A stretch of 64,000 nt of DNA from Rhizobium sp. BK313 (GCF_014193655.1 NZ_JACHZQ010000004.1:434001-498000), one strand, 5' to 3'. Shown: positions 41,963 through 51,874, numbered from the stretch's first letter. A program made the numbers and translations. Notes: generated by a model from the sequence alone, not told the origin.

Positions 41963-43036
41963 ATGCAGACTTTTTCGAAGCTTCTTTCCATCACCGCCTT
42001 GACCGCCTCGCTGATGCTGGGCCTCGGCTCCACCGCCGATGCCGCGCAGAAGACCGAGTTCAAGGTTGCCTGGTCTATCTATGTCGGCTGGATGCCCTGG
42101 GGCTACGCCGCAGATCACGGCATCGTTAAGAAATGGGCCGACAAATACGGCATCAAGATCGACGTGACCCAGTTCAACGACTACGTCGAATCAATGAACC
42201 AATACACGGCCGGCGCCTTCGACGCCGTTACGCTCACCAATATGGACGGCCTTTCCATTCCGGCCGCCGGCGGCGTCGATACGACCGCCGTCATCGTCGG
42301 CGACTTTTCGAACGGCAATGACGCCGTCATCCTCAAGGACAAGGCAAGTCTTGCCGACATCAAAGGTCAGAACGTCAATCTGGTCGAGTATTCCGTCTCG
42401 CATTATCTGCTCGCCCGCGCGCTTGAAAGCATCAAGCTCAGCGAGCGCGACGTGAAGGTTGTCAACACCTCCGACGCCGACATGGTCGCCGCCTACAAGA
42501 CGCCCGACGTCTCCGCCGTGGTCACCTGGAATCCGCTGGTCTCCAGCATCCTCGAGGATCCCTCCGCCAAGAAGGTATTTGACAGCTCGCAAGTGCCCGG
42601 CGAAATCATCGACCTGATGGTCGCCAATACCACGGTGCTGAAGGACAATCCGAACTTCGGCAAGGCGCTGGCCGGCATCTGGTATGAGACCGCGGCGCTG
42701 TTGAAGGCAGATACACCGGACGGCAAAGCCGCCCGCGAGACGATGGGGTCGGCTTCCGGCACCGATCTCAAAGGCTTTGAAGCGCAGGTCGCCGCGACCA
42801 AGCTCTTCGATAAACCCGCCGATGCAGTTGCCTTCACGGCGTCGCCGAGCCTCCCCAAGACGATGGATCTGGTGCGCAATTTCCTCTTCCAGAAGGGCCT
42901 GCTCGGCAACGGTGCGCCGTCAGCCGATATTATCGGCATCGAAATGCCCGATGGTAAGGTTCTCGGCGACAGCGGCAACGTCAAGCTGCGCTTCACCGAG
43001 ACCTACATGAAGGCGGCCGCTGACGGCGCGCTCTGA
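41963..43036 (+). CDS. NitT/TauT-type solute-binding protein, probable guanidine importer
   Basis: A 357-residue periplasmic binding protein. Signal MQTFSKLLSITALTASLMLG with cleavage near ADAAQK; mature KVAWSIYVGWMPWGYAADHG is the NitT/TauT pattern with Trp-rich pocket. It is the first gene behind the riboswitch and carries AGGGGAATTTCA before the ATG, so it is probably the guanidine-specific binding component. This family usually binds nitrate, taurine or aliphatic sulfonates; in riboswitch-led operons guanidine is expected. A 9-base-pair hairpin follows the gene. Confidence 0.88.
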   Translation: MQTFSKLLSITALTASLMLGLGSTADAAQKTEFKVAWSIYVGWMPWGYAADHGIVKKWADKYGIKIDVTQFNDYVESMNQYTAGAFDAVTLTNMDGLSIPAAGGVDTTAVIVGDFSNGNDAVILKDKASLADIKGQNVNLVEYSVSHYLLARALESIKLSERDVKVVNTSDADMVAAYKTPDVSAVVTWNPLVSSILEDPSAKKVFDSSQVPGEIIDLMVANTTVLKDNPNFGKALAGIWYETAALLKADTPDGKAARETMGSASGTDLKGFEAQVAATKLFDKPADAVAFTASPSLPKTMDLVRNFLFQKGLLGNGAPSADIIGIEMPDGKVLGDSGNVKLRFTETYMKAAADGAL

Positions 43037-43050
43037 GCGAAGTTCGACCG

Positions 43051-43073
43051 GCGGCGCGGGAAAACCGCGCCGC
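43051..43073 (+). other. Intercistronic hairpin after the binding-protein gene
   Basis: GCGGCGCGG and CCGCGCCGC form a perfect nine-pair stem with a five-base GAAAA loop, between the binding-protein and permease genes. With no T-run it is more likely an mRNA-stabilising element that raises binding-protein levels than a terminator. Confidence 0.6.
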
Positions 43074-43102
43074 GTCATCCCTTCATCAGCGGAGCTTTCT
43101 TG

Positions 43103-43921
43103 ATGCGCTGGATCAACACCAAGCCGAGCCGGGGCGCCCAATTTGCCCTGATGCTGCTGCCCTTCGTCCTGATCTTCGTTGCCTATGTCTTCGGATCGAC
43201 GGCTCGGCTGGCCGAAAACGCCAATGACAAGCTGCTGCCCAATCTTTCCGGCTTCGTTCAGGCGATTGACCGCATGGCCTTCGTCGCCGATCAGCGTACC
43301 GGCGAATATCTGCTCTGGTCGGACACCTGGGCGAGCCTGATCCGGCTTTTCGCCGGCCTTGGCATCTCCACGGTGACTGCCCTGATGATCGGCATGCTGA
43401 TCGGCATGCTACCCTATCTGCGGGCGCTGCTCGCTCCCTTTATCGCCGTCATCTCCATGGTGCCGCCGCTGGCGTTGCTGCCGATCCTCTTTATCGTCAT
43501 GGGTCTCGGCGAGACCTCCAAGATCGCTCTCATCGTAATCGGCGTTGCACCGACGATGATCCGCGACCTGGCGCTGAAGGCGCTGGAATTGCCGCGCGAG
43601 CAGATCGTCAAGGCCGAGACGCTTGGCGGCTCCTCCTGGCAGATCGCCCTACGTGTCGTGCTGCCGCAGATCCTGCCGCGACTGATCACCTGCCTCAGAC
43701 TGCAGCTCGGCCCCGCCTGGCTGTTCCTGATCGCAGCCGAAGCCATCTCGTCGGATTCGGGTCTCGGCTACCGCATCTTCCTCGTCCGCCGCTATCTGGC
43801 TATGGATATCATCTTTCCCTATGTCGTCTGGATCACGCTGCTAGCCGTACTGACGAACTACATCCTCGATCGCATCCGCATCGCCGTCTTCCCGTGGTCC
43901 GAACTGGAGAAACGGGCATGA
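43103..43921 (+). CDS. NitT/TauT-type ABC transporter permease
   Basis: A 272-residue inner-membrane permease with about six hydrophobic segments. The EAA-type loop EQIVKAETLGGSSWQIALRV and the SDSGLGYRIFL end are typical. It is bracketed by the binding protein and ATPase of the guanidine operon. GGAG precedes the ATG. Confidence 0.88.
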   Translation: MRWINTKPSRGAQFALMLLPFVLIFVAYVFGSTARLAENANDKLLPNLSGFVQAIDRMAFVADQRTGEYLLWSDTWASLIRLFAGLGISTVTALMIGMLIGMLPYLRALLAPFIAVISMVPPLALLPILFIVMGLGETSKIALIVIGVAPTMIRDLALKALELPREQIVKAETLGGSSWQIALRVVLPQILPRLITCLRLQLGPAWLFLIAAEAISSDSGLGYRIFLVRRYLAMDIIFPYVVWITLLAVLTNYILDRIRIAVFPWSELEKRA

Positions 43922-44745
43922 GCGAACTCAGGATCGAAAATGTCTGGAAGGAATATGGCGACCAGATCGTGCTCGAGAACGTATCGCTGACCGTCGCCTC
44001 TCGTGCCTTCGTAGCACTGGTCGGCCCGTCCGGCTGCGGCAAGTCGACGTTCCTGCGCATGCTGCTCGGCCAGGAGCAGCCGACCAGGGGCCAGATCCTG
44101 CTCGACGGCGTGCTTCTGCCGGCAGAGCCCGGCCCGGATCGCGGCGTCGTCTTCCAGCGCTACTCCGTCTTTCCGCATCTGACCGTTCTCGGCAATGTGC
44201 TGCTCGGCAAGGAATTTTCCGGCGCGCGCCACAAGGCAAAGCTCTTTGGCGCCGCGCGGCGCAACGCGATCGCCGAAGCACGGCAACTGATCGGCGAAGT
44301 CGGCCTTGCGGGCGCGCAAGACAAATATCCGGCGCAGCTTTCCGGTGGCATGCAGCAGCGACTGGCGCTTGCCCAGGCGCTGATCATGAAACCGAAGGTG
44401 CTGTTGCTTGACGAGCCGTTCGGCGCGCTCGATCCGGGTATTCGCGCAGAGATCCATACGCTGATGAAGCGGCTCTGGCATGAGACACAGATGACCGTCG
44501 TCATGGTCACTCATGACATGCGCGAGGCCTTCACGCTCGCCTCAAGAGTGGTCGCCTTCGAGCGTCGCCGCGACCGGCCGGAGGAGAAGGAGCGCTACGG
44601 CGCGACCATCACAAAGGATATTTCCATCTGGCCGCCGCGCGTTGCCGGCACGCCATCGATCTTCAGCCCCGACCGGGACGGCCCGGTCCCTTCCCCGGGG
44701 CATCGCCGGGACGACCTGGCTTCGTCAGGAGAAATCCAGCCATGA
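43918..44745 (+). CDS. NitT/TauT-type ABC transporter ATPase
   Basis: A 275-residue ATP-binding subunit. Walker A GPSGCGKSTFLRMLLG (about 37-52), Q-loop VVFQRYSVFPHL, signature LSGGMQQRLALAQAL, Walker B LLLDEPFGALDP, switch His MVTHDMREAF. The C-terminus from 220 is long and Arg/Pro-rich, and overlaps the next gene by four bases. It energises guanidine uptake as inferred from context. Confidence 0.88.
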   Translation: MSELRIENVWKEYGDQIVLENVSLTVASRAFVALVGPSGCGKSTFLRMLLGQEQPTRGQILLDGVLLPAEPGPDRGVVFQRYSVFPHLTVLGNVLLGKEFSGARHKAKLFGAARRNAIAEARQLIGEVGLAGAQDKYPAQLSGGMQQRLALAQALIMKPKVLLLDEPFGALDPGIRAEIHTLMKRLWHETQMTVVMVTHDMREAFTLASRVVAFERRRDRPEEKERYGATITKDISIWPPRVAGTPSIFSPDRDGPVPSPGHRRDDLASSGEIQP

Positions 44746-45560
44746 CACATGTCAGACGTTCGCCGGAAGAAATAGCCGCCAACCGCGCCCGCTATGAAGA
44801 GCATCAAAGGAAGGGGCTCGAATTCGCGCCCAAGGCTCTACCGGGGGCCAGCCCGTTGCCGGCGCCTGAAATCGCGCCCGACAAGATCATCCACCGCGAA
44901 GTGATCCCCGGTGGCTGGTACTGGTCGACCCCTATCAAAAAGAACGAAGTGTTCCGCGTCAGTCTCGATCATGGCTTCTCCACGGTTTCCCTGGTCGCCT
45001 GGAGCGCATCCGACAGCAGCGAGCGGCTGAACCTGCCCGATACGGTGAAGATGCAGTGGACGACGGCTCTCGGCAAAGGCCGGGTGATCTTCTCCGACAT
45101 GGGCCGGGTGATGTTTTCGGTGACGGAAGACTCCTCCGGTGTCCATGACGGGCTGATGGGCGGCTCCACCTTTACGTCGAACGCGGCCAAATATGGGGCA
45201 GGCAAACGCAATACCCGTGACAACCTGATCCTGCTTGCCACCAAGGCCGGGCTCGACAAGCGCGATATTCCGTCGGTGCTGGCACTCTTTGCCCCGGTTC
45301 GTGTCGACCAGGACGGCGCGTTCCTGTGGAAGCCGGAACTCCTGCGTGGCGGCGACAACGTCGAGCTGCGCGCCGAGATGGACATGATCGTAGGCTTCTC
45401 CAATTGCCCGCATCCGCTTGATCCGGATCCCTTATACCAGCCGAACCGGGTGACCGTCACCCGCATGGCAGCGACGGAGCCTGCCGCCGATGACCTTTGC
45501 CGGACCGCGACCGCCGAGGCCATACGTGGCTTTGAAAACAACGCGCTGGCGGCGATATGA
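44742..45560 (+). CDS. DUF1989 protein, carboxyguanidine deiminase subunit
   Basis: A 272-residue DUF1989 (urea carboxylase-associated) protein. IPGGWYWSTPIKKNEVFRVS, SDMGRVMFSVTEDSSGVHDG and VELRAEMDMIVGFSNCPHP, with a Cys and His residues that could bind metal, are hallmarks. In guanidine-degrading bacteria two such proteins form the carboxyguanidine deiminase CgdAB, which removes ammonia from carboxyguanidine to give allophanate. Start overlaps the ATPase by four bases. Which subunit it corresponds to I cannot tell, so no symbol. Confidence 0.82.
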   Translation: MTHVRRSPEEIAANRARYEEHQRKGLEFAPKALPGASPLPAPEIAPDKIIHREVIPGGWYWSTPIKKNEVFRVSLDHGFSTVSLVAWSASDSSERLNLPDTVKMQWTTALGKGRVIFSDMGRVMFSVTEDSSGVHDGLMGGSTFTSNAAKYGAGKRNTRDNLILLATKAGLDKRDIPSVLALFAPVRVDQDGAFLWKPELLRGGDNVELRAEMDMIVGFSNCPHPLDPDPLYQPNRVTVTRMAATEPAADDLCRTATAEAIRGFENNALAAI

Positions 45561-45574
45561 GGAGGAGCAAGACC

Positions 45575-46225
45575 ATGACCGATTTCATCCAGACAGCTCC
45601 AGTCCGCACGCTCGAAAACACCACGCAGGACCATTACATCCCGGCCGAGGCGCCGTTCTCGACGGTGATCCGGAAAGGCCAGACGGTCCGCATCGAGGAC
45701 ACATACGGCCAGCAGGCGATCGACACGCTGTTCTACAATGCTGAAGACTATTCCGAGCGCTATTCCAATCAGGACACGATGCGTGAACAGGGCGCGGCCT
45801 ATATCTCGACCGGCACGAAGGTCATTTCCAATGAAGGCCGAGTGATGCTGACCATGACCGCCGACAGTTGCGGTCGCCATGATACGTCCGCCGGCGCCTG
45901 CTCCTGCGAGAGCAATACGGTGCGCTTCGGCCACGGCACCAAATATCTCCATGCCTGCCGGGACAATTTCGTTCTCGAAGTCTCAAAGCACGGCATGAGC
46001 AAGCGAGATGTCGTTCCCAACATCAACTTCTTCATGAACGTGCCCATCCAACCGAGCGGTGAGATGACGATCGTCGACGGGATTTCCGCGCCTGGCGATT
46101 ATGTGGAGCTGAAAGCCGAGATGGACGTGCTGCTCGTCATCTCCAATTGCCCTCAGATCAACAATCCCTGCAACGGTTTCGATCCGACGCCAATCCGGGT
46201 GCTGGTCTGGGACAGCGAGGCCTGA
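45575..46225 (+). CDS. DUF1989 protein, carboxyguanidine deiminase partner subunit
   Basis: A 216-residue DUF1989 paralogue of its neighbour. VIRKGQTVRIEDTYGQQAID, MTADSCGRHDTSAGACSCES and VELKAEMDVLLVISNCPQIN are family marks; the Cys-rich CGRHDTSAGACSCES is a likely metal or active-site patch. It pairs with the 272-residue protein as the heteromeric deiminase. GGAGGAGCAAGACC precedes the ATG, an excellent site. Its stop (at 46225) abuts the carboxylase ATG at 46227. Confidence 0.82.
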   Translation: MTDFIQTAPVRTLENTTQDHYIPAEAPFSTVIRKGQTVRIEDTYGQQAIDTLFYNAEDYSERYSNQDTMREQGAAYISTGTKVISNEGRVMLTMTADSCGRHDTSAGACSCESNTVRFGHGTKYLHACRDNFVLEVSKHGMSKRDVVPNINFFMNVPIQPSGEMTIVDGISAPGDYVELKAEMDVLLVISNCPQINNPCNGFDPTPIRVLVWDSEA

Positions 46226-46226
46226 C

Positions 46227-49200
46227 ATGTTCAAGAAGGTTCTGATCGCAAACCGGGGCGAAATCGCCGTCCGGATCATCAAGACATTGCAGCGCATGGG
46301 CATCGCCTCCGTCGCCGTCTATTCCGATGCCGACCGCTTTTCCAAGGCCGTGCTGATGGCGGACGAGGCGGTAAGGCTCGGTCCGGCACCGGCCTCCGAA
46401 AGCTATCTCGACGCCGATGCCGTTATCGCCGCCTGCAAGGCGACCGGTGCCGAGGCCGTGCATCCGGGCTACGGCTTTCTTTCGGAAAATATCGGCTTTG
46501 CCGAGCGGCTTGCGAAAGAGGGCATCGCCTTCATCGGCCCGACGCCCGACAACATCGCGGCCTTCGGGCTGAAGCACACCGCCCGCGAACTGGCGCGCGA
46601 AAGTGGCGTGCCACTGCTGCCCGGCAGCGGACTCTTGGAGACGATCGACGATGCACTGACGGCTGCGACCGGCATCGGCTACCCGGTAATGCTGAAATCG
46701 ACCGCCGGCGGCGGTGGCATCGGCATGCAGCTCTGCGACGATTCCGTAAGCCTGAAAGCGGTTTTTGAGAGCGTGCAGCGCACTGCGCGCGCGAGCTTCG
46801 GCGACGCGCGCGTCTATCTCGAACGCTTTGTCGCCGAGGCCCGCCATGTCGAAGTGCAGATCTTCGGCGACGGCAATGGCCGGGTGATTGCGCTTGGCGA
46901 ACGCGACTGCTCGCTGCAGCGTCGGAACCAGAAAGTGATCGAGGAGACCCCCGCGCCAGGATTGTCCGACGCGGTTCGGAGCCGCCTGCATGCCGCGGCC
47001 ATCGCGCTCGGCGTTTCCGCCCACTACCGGTCGGCCGGAACTGTCGAATTCATCTACGATCCAGCACGCGAGGAATTCTACTTCCTCGAGGTCAATACGC
47101 GTTTGCAGGTCGAACATCCGGTGACCGAAGCCGTCTTCGGCATCGATCTTGTCGAATGGATGATCCGCCAGGCCGCTGGTGAACACGTGCTCACCGGCAA
47201 CGAAACCCTCGTACCCAAGGGTGCGGCTATCGAGGCACGCATCTATGCAGAGATGCCGCATGCCGGGTTCAGGCCGAGCGCCGGACTGCTGACCGAGGTC
47301 GTCTTTCCGGAAAATGTGCGTGTCGATGGCTGGATCGAGACGGGCACGGAGGTTAGCCCCTATTACGACCCCATGCTCGCTAAGGTGATCGTCAAGGCTA
47401 AAGATCGCCCCGCCGCGATCAAGGCGCTCGGCAAGGCGCTCGAAGACAGCATGATTTCCGGGATCGAGACCAATCTCGACTATCTGAAGGCAATCGCGGC
47501 TTCGGATCTGCTGTCGAGCGGCAATGTGGCGACGACGGCGCTCAAGGATTTCGACTTCGTGCCTGATGTCGTCGAGGTGATCGCGCCGGGCGCTCAATCG
47601 AGCTTGCAGGAGCTGCCCGGGCGACTGGGCCTGTGGCATGTTGGGGTGCCGCCAAGCGGACCGATGGACGAGCGATCCTTCCGCCACGCCAACCGGCTGG
47701 TCGGAAACGCCGACGAGACGGCGGCGATCGAGCTCACCGTCTCCGGCCCGATGCTCAAGTTCTTCTCGGATGTGACGATTGCGCTTGCCGGCGCGAACAT
47801 GCCGATGGCGCTTGACGGCAAGCCCGTTCCACATGACACCGCAATCCTCGTCAAGGTGGGCCAGACGCTAGCGATCGCTGCGATCGTGGGGGCCGGCCAG
47901 CGCGCCTATCTCTCCGTTGCGGGCGGGTTTGCGGCCCCTGAGGTGCTTGGTTCGCGCGCAACCTTCGGCCTGGGACAGTTCGGTGGGCATGCGACGGGCA
48001 CGCTTCGCGCCGGACATGTGCTGCGGCTTGCCCGTGCTCCACAGCCGGTTTCGAAGCCGGCTAATGAACCTGCCCGCTTCTCGCGCAGCTGGGAGGTGGG
48101 TGTGCTCTACGGTCCACATGGCGCTCCCGACTTCTTCCTGGAGGAGGACATCGAAACGCTGTTTGCGACCGAATACGAGGTTCATTTCAACAGTGCCCGC
48201 ACAGGCGTGCGCCTGATCGGCCCGGCGCCGAAATGGGCGCGCACCGATGGCGGTGAGGCGGGGCTTCATCCTTCCAACCTGCACGACAATGCCTATGCGG
48301 TCGGCGCGATAGACTTCACTGGCGACATGCCGATCATCCTCGGTCCCGACGGCCCCAGTCTCGGCGGTTTCGTCTGCCCGGCGGTGATCGCGCGTGACGA
48401 GCAATGGAAGATGGGCCAGCTCAAACCGGGCGACAAGATCCGCTTCCATGCGGTGAAGCGCACCGAGGACCCGATCGCCGGCCCGGTCGTAAAGCGCATT
48501 GGCGACGAGGCCGGTGCCGCGATCATTGGGCGCAACGACGCCGGGCCGGTCCCCGTTGTCTATCGCCGCCAGGGCGACGACAATCTGTTGGTCGAATATG
48601 GACCCATGCAGCTCGACATCGCGCTACGTCTGCGGGTGCATCTCTTGATGCAGGCGGTTAAGGACGTGAAGCTTCCGGGCCTCGTCGATCTCACGCCCGG
48701 CATACGGTCGCTGCAGATCCACTATGACGGGACCGGCCTCACCCGCACGCGCCTTCTCGGTCTCCTGACCGAAATCGAGGCATCGCTGCCGCCGGCGCAG
48801 GCGGTGAAGGTCCCGAGCCGTGTCGTACATCTGCCGCTTTCCTGGAACGATCCCGACGCCGAACTGGCGATGCGCAAGTACCAGGAGCTCGTCCGCCCCA
48901 ATGCGCCCTGGTGCCCGTCGAACATCGAGTTCATCCGCCGCATCAACGGCCTCGCCGATGAACAGGCGGTGCGCGATATCGTCTTCGACGCCAGCTATCT
49001 CGTCCTCGGGCTCGGCGACGTCTATCTCGGCGCGCCGGTCGCCACGCCGATGGATCCCCGGCATCGGTTGGTGACGACGAAGTACAATCCGGCCAGAACC
49101 TGGACACCGGAAAACGCCGTCGGCATCGGCGGCGCCTATATGTGCATCTACGGCATGGAAGGTCCCGGCGGCTATCAGCTGTTCGGCCGGACGATCCAGG

Positions 49201-49763
49201 TCTGGAACACCTGGCGCCAGACGCAGGTTTTCTCCAAACAGAAGCCCTGGCTTCTCGACTTCTTCGACCAGATCCGCTTCTTTCCCGTCAGCCACGAGGA
49301 ACTGACGGAGGCACGTGCCGCCTTCCCTCATGGGGGCTATCCGATCCGCATCGAGGAGAGCGAATTCTCCTACGCAGCCTACGAGGCGGAACTTGCCGCC
49401 AACGCGCAGCCGATCGGCGCCTTCAAGGCCCGTCAGCAATCGGCCTTCGAGGCCGAACGCCAGCGCTGGAAGGATCTCGGTCTCGACAGTTTCTCGGTCG
49501 ACGAAGGCACCGGTCCTGGGCTTGGGGGTGACATCCCCGAAGGCTGCTTCGGCATCGAAAGCGCAGTCCCCGGCAACGTCTGGAAGATCCTCGTCGAGGA
49601 GGGTCAGCCGGTCGTCGCCGGCGAGACGCTCGCTATAATCGAATCCATGAAAATGGAAATCAATGTGACCGCCCATGCCGCCGGCCGCGTCCGCGATCTG
49701 CGCGCCGGCCCCGGCCGCAACGTGAAAGCCGGCGATGTCCTCGTCGTGCTGGAGGAAATCTGA
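46227..49763 (+). CDS. Guanidine carboxylase (urea carboxylase-family biotin enzyme)
   Basis: A 1178-residue multi-domain enzyme. Residues 1-450 are the ATP-grasp biotin carboxylase (MFKKVLIANRGEIAVRI, FIGPTPDNIAAFG, EVNTRLQVEHPVTE); about 465-760 the KipA/AHS2 carboxyltransferase half (LWHVGVPPSGPMDERSF); about 785-1000 the AHS1/KipI half (VEYGPMQLDIALRLRVH); the C-terminus a biotinyl domain with the biotin Lys1142 in ESMKMEI. Length fits urea carboxylase. The riboswitch and the two DUF1989 partners indicate guanidine as substrate, giving carboxyguanidine with ATP and bicarbonate. Urea carboxylation as a side activity is likely. Stop overlaps the allophanate hydrolase start by one base. Confidence 0.88.
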   Translation: MFKKVLIANRGEIAVRIIKTLQRMGIASVAVYSDADRFSKAVLMADEAVRLGPAPASESYLDADAVIAACKATGAEAVHPGYGFLSENIGFAERLAKEGIAFIGPTPDNIAAFGLKHTARELARESGVPLLPGSGLLETIDDALTAATGIGYPVMLKSTAGGGGIGMQLCDDSVSLKAVFESVQRTARASFGDARVYLERFVAEARHVEVQIFGDGNGRVIALGERDCSLQRRNQKVIEETPAPGLSDAVRSRLHAAAIALGVSAHYRSAGTVEFIYDPAREEFYFLEVNTRLQVEHPVTEAVFGIDLVEWMIRQAAGEHVLTGNETLVPKGAAIEARIYAEMPHAGFRPSAGLLTEVVFPENVRVDGWIETGTEVSPYYDPMLAKVIVKAKDRPAAIKALGKALEDSMISGIETNLDYLKAIAASDLLSSGNVATTALKDFDFVPDVVEVIAPGAQSSLQELPGRLGLWHVGVPPSGPMDERSFRHANRLVGNADETAAIELTVSGPMLKFFSDVTIALAGANMPMALDGKPVPHDTAILVKVGQTLAIAAIVGAGQRAYLSVAGGFAAPEVLGSRATFGLGQFGGHATGTLRAGHVLRLARAPQPVSKPANEPARFSRSWEVGVLYGPHGAPDFFLEEDIETLFATEYEVHFNSARTGVRLIGPAPKWARTDGGEAGLHPSNLHDNAYAVGAIDFTGDMPIILGPDGPSLGGFVCPAVIARDEQWKMGQLKPGDKIRFHAVKRTEDPIAGPVVKRIGDEAGAAIIGRNDAGPVPVVYRRQGDDNLLVEYGPMQLDIALRLRVHLLMQAVKDVKLPGLVDLTPGIRSLQIHYDGTGLTRTRLLGLLTEIEASLPPAQAVKVPSRVVHLPLSWNDPDAELAMRKYQELVRPNAPWCPSNIEFIRRINGLADEQAVRDIVFDASYLVLGLGDVYLGAPVATPMDPRHRLVTTKYNPARTWTPENAVGIGGAYMCIYGMEGPGGYQLFGRTIQVWNTWRQTQVFSKQKPWLLDFFDQIRFFPVSHEELTEARAAFPHGGYPIRIEESEFSYAAYEAELAANAQPIGAFKARQQSAFEAERQRWKDLGLDSFSVDEGTGPGLGGDIPEGCFGIESAVPGNVWKILVEEGQPVVAGETLAIIESMKMEINVTAHAAGRVRDLRAGPGRNVKAGDVLVVLEEI

Positions 49764-51577
49764 TGCTCCCTGCCATTCTCGATCTCGCTTCGCTCCAATC
49801 CGCCTATGCATCCGGCTTGTCGCCCCTCGATCTCGTCGAGGAGGTGATCCACCGCCGCAAGGCTTCCGACGATCCGGCAATCTTCATCACGCCGACCCCG
49901 GACGAAGAACTGCGTGCCGCCGCCAAGGCGCTGATGGCGCTGGCGCCCGATCCAGACACCCTGCCGCTCTGGGGCATCCCCTTTGCGGTCAAGGACAATA
50001 TCGACGTAGCGGGTCTTCCGACGACGGCCGCCTGCCCGGCTTTCGCCTATCATCCCGACAAGGATGCAACGGTGGTGGCTCGGCTCAAAGCCGCCGGCGC
50101 GCTGGTGATCGGCAAGACCAATCTCGACCAGTTCGCCACCGGCCTTAACGGCACGCGCTCGCCGCATGGCGCGCCGCGCTCGGTCTTCAACAAGGATTAC
50201 GTGTCGGGCGGCTCGAGCTCCGGCTCGGCGGTTGCCGTCGCCTCGGGCCTGGCGAGCTTCGCGCTCGGCACCGACACGGCCGGCTCCGGCCGTGTGCCGG
50301 CGGCCTTCAACAATCTCGTCGGCATCAAGCCGACGCCGGGGCTGGTGCCGAATGTCGGCGTCGTGCCCGCTTGCCGCAGCGTCGACGTAGTCACCATTTT
50401 TGCTGCGACGGTCGGCGACGGCGTTGCGATCCGCAAGATAATGGAGGGCTATGATGCCGCCGATCCGTTCTCGCGCAAGGCGGCTCCCGCCAACCTGCCT
50501 GCCTCCGGTTTGCGGATCGGCGTGCTTGACGGGGCCGAGCGGGAATTCTTCGGCAACAAGCACGTCGAAGCCCTCTATGACGCCGCGATCGAAAGGGCAC
50601 GCATGCTCGGCGCCATCATCGTTCCCTTCGACTACGCGCCGTTCCGAGAGGCAGCAGAACTGCTCTACAACGGCCCCTGGGTCGCCGAGCGGCTGGCGGC
50701 GGTGAAGGACTTTCTCGCTACCAATGCCGGCGATTTCGATCCCACCGTGCGCACTATCATCGAGGGCGCGAAAGCCTATGACGCGGTCGCTGCCTTCGAA
50801 GGCAGATATAAGCTCGAAGCGCTGCGCCAAAAGACCAGGGAGGAATGGGAGAAGGCTGATGTCCTGATGCTGCCGACCTCGCCGACCACCTATACGGTCG
50901 AAGAAATGATGGCCGATCCGATTGTGAAAAACGGCCATTTCGGCAGGTACACCAACTTCGTCAATCTGCTCGATTGCGCGGCCATTGCCATTCCAGCCGG
51001 CTTCGACGCGGATGGCCACCTGCCGGCTGGCGTGACGTTGATTGGCCCGGCCTTTACCGACGATGCCCTCGCCCCCTTCGCCGACGCCATGCACCGGACC
51101 TTGAAGGTGGGAATGGGCAAGGACCGCATGGCTGTGATCTCCGAGGCAAGCCGAGTGCCGCCGGCCGATGACGGTTCGGTGCCGATCGTCGTCGTCGGGG
51201 CGCATTTGAGCGGCATGCCGCTCAACCACGAACTCACTTCTTCGGGCGGATACCGGCTGAAAATCTGCCGAACGGCTGGTGATTACCGTCTCTTCGCGCT
51301 GCCGGGAACCGTCCCGCCCAAACCGGGGATGGTGCGCGACCCGAGTTTTTCGGGCAAGGGCGTGGAGGTTGAGGTCTGGGCGGTATCACCCGAAGCCTTC
51401 GGCCGCTTCGTCCAGAAAATCCCCGCCCCACTCGGCATTGGTAAGATCTCACTGGATGACGGCACTGCGGTATCGGGCTTTCTTTGCGAGGCTCATGCCG
51501 CTGTGGATGCGCTGGATATCACCGACTTCGGCGGCTGGCGGCGCTATGTTCATGCCAAGGCCGAGATAGCATCGTGA
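49763..51577 (+). CDS. atzF: Allophanate hydrolase
   Basis: A 604-residue amidase-signature enzyme that hydrolyses allophanate to two ammonia and carbon dioxide. Catalytic Lys77 (FAVKDNID), cis-Ser region near 151 (SGGSSSGSAV) and nucleophile Ser175 (GTDTAGSGRVPA) are present. From about 465 a C-terminal AHS domain (IVVVGAHLSGMPLNHEL) matches the allophanate hydrolase second domain, so the full-length AtzF architecture is intact. It is the last gene of the guanidine operon and follows the carboxylase with a one-base overlap. The gene is called atzF by homology; in this operon it is guanidine-derived allophanate, not a triazine, that is handled. Confidence 0.9.
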   Translation: MLPAILDLASLQSAYASGLSPLDLVEEVIHRRKASDDPAIFITPTPDEELRAAAKALMALAPDPDTLPLWGIPFAVKDNIDVAGLPTTAACPAFAYHPDKDATVVARLKAAGALVIGKTNLDQFATGLNGTRSPHGAPRSVFNKDYVSGGSSSGSAVAVASGLASFALGTDTAGSGRVPAAFNNLVGIKPTPGLVPNVGVVPACRSVDVVTIFAATVGDGVAIRKIMEGYDAADPFSRKAAPANLPASGLRIGVLDGAEREFFGNKHVEALYDAAIERARMLGAIIVPFDYAPFREAAELLYNGPWVAERLAAVKDFLATNAGDFDPTVRTIIEGAKAYDAVAAFEGRYKLEALRQKTREEWEKADVLMLPTSPTTYTVEEMMADPIVKNGHFGRYTNFVNLLDCAAIAIPAGFDADGHLPAGVTLIGPAFTDDALAPFADAMHRTLKVGMGKDRMAVISEASRVPPADDGSVPIVVVGAHLSGMPLNHELTSSGGYRLKICRTAGDYRLFALPGTVPPKPGMVRDPSFSGKGVEVEVWAVSPEAFGRFVQKIPAPLGIGKISLDDGTAVSGFLCEAHAAVDALDITDFGGWRRYVHAKAEIAS

Positions 51578-51874
51578 GAAAGGCCCGGTAGGATGAAGAC
51601 ATTATTGCTGAAGATATTGGATGTCATCCTCAACGGATTCGTTGCCCGGACGCTTGCCATTGGGATGCCTCGTCCGCGAAGCGACGGCACGCCTCGTTCG
51701 ACCGCGTCCGACAACTAGGGCAGCGCTTGTCGTGGAGTTGCCGGCGGAAATTTCACCGGCAATCTCGCCCTCACCATTTTACGATCGGGCAACCGTCAGA
51801 ACTCACCCGGTTAGCCGGTTGTGTTGCGAACACCACGCCAGTTCCCCGCCTTTTCGGAAGCGGCGAACATGGTT
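51578..51874. other. Intergenic stretch between convergent operons
   Basis: About 297 bases between the guanidine operon and the minus-strand peptide-type importer. A few short inverted repeats exist (for example CCGG-TTAG-CCGG near 51808) but no strong terminator. No coding signal. Confidence 0.4.

Noticed and set aside
46227..49763. Urea carboxylase as the name for the 1178-residue biotin enzyme
   Set aside because: The guanidine-I riboswitch and the two DUF1989 partners point to guanidine as the physiological substrate; the urea name fits only the domain family.
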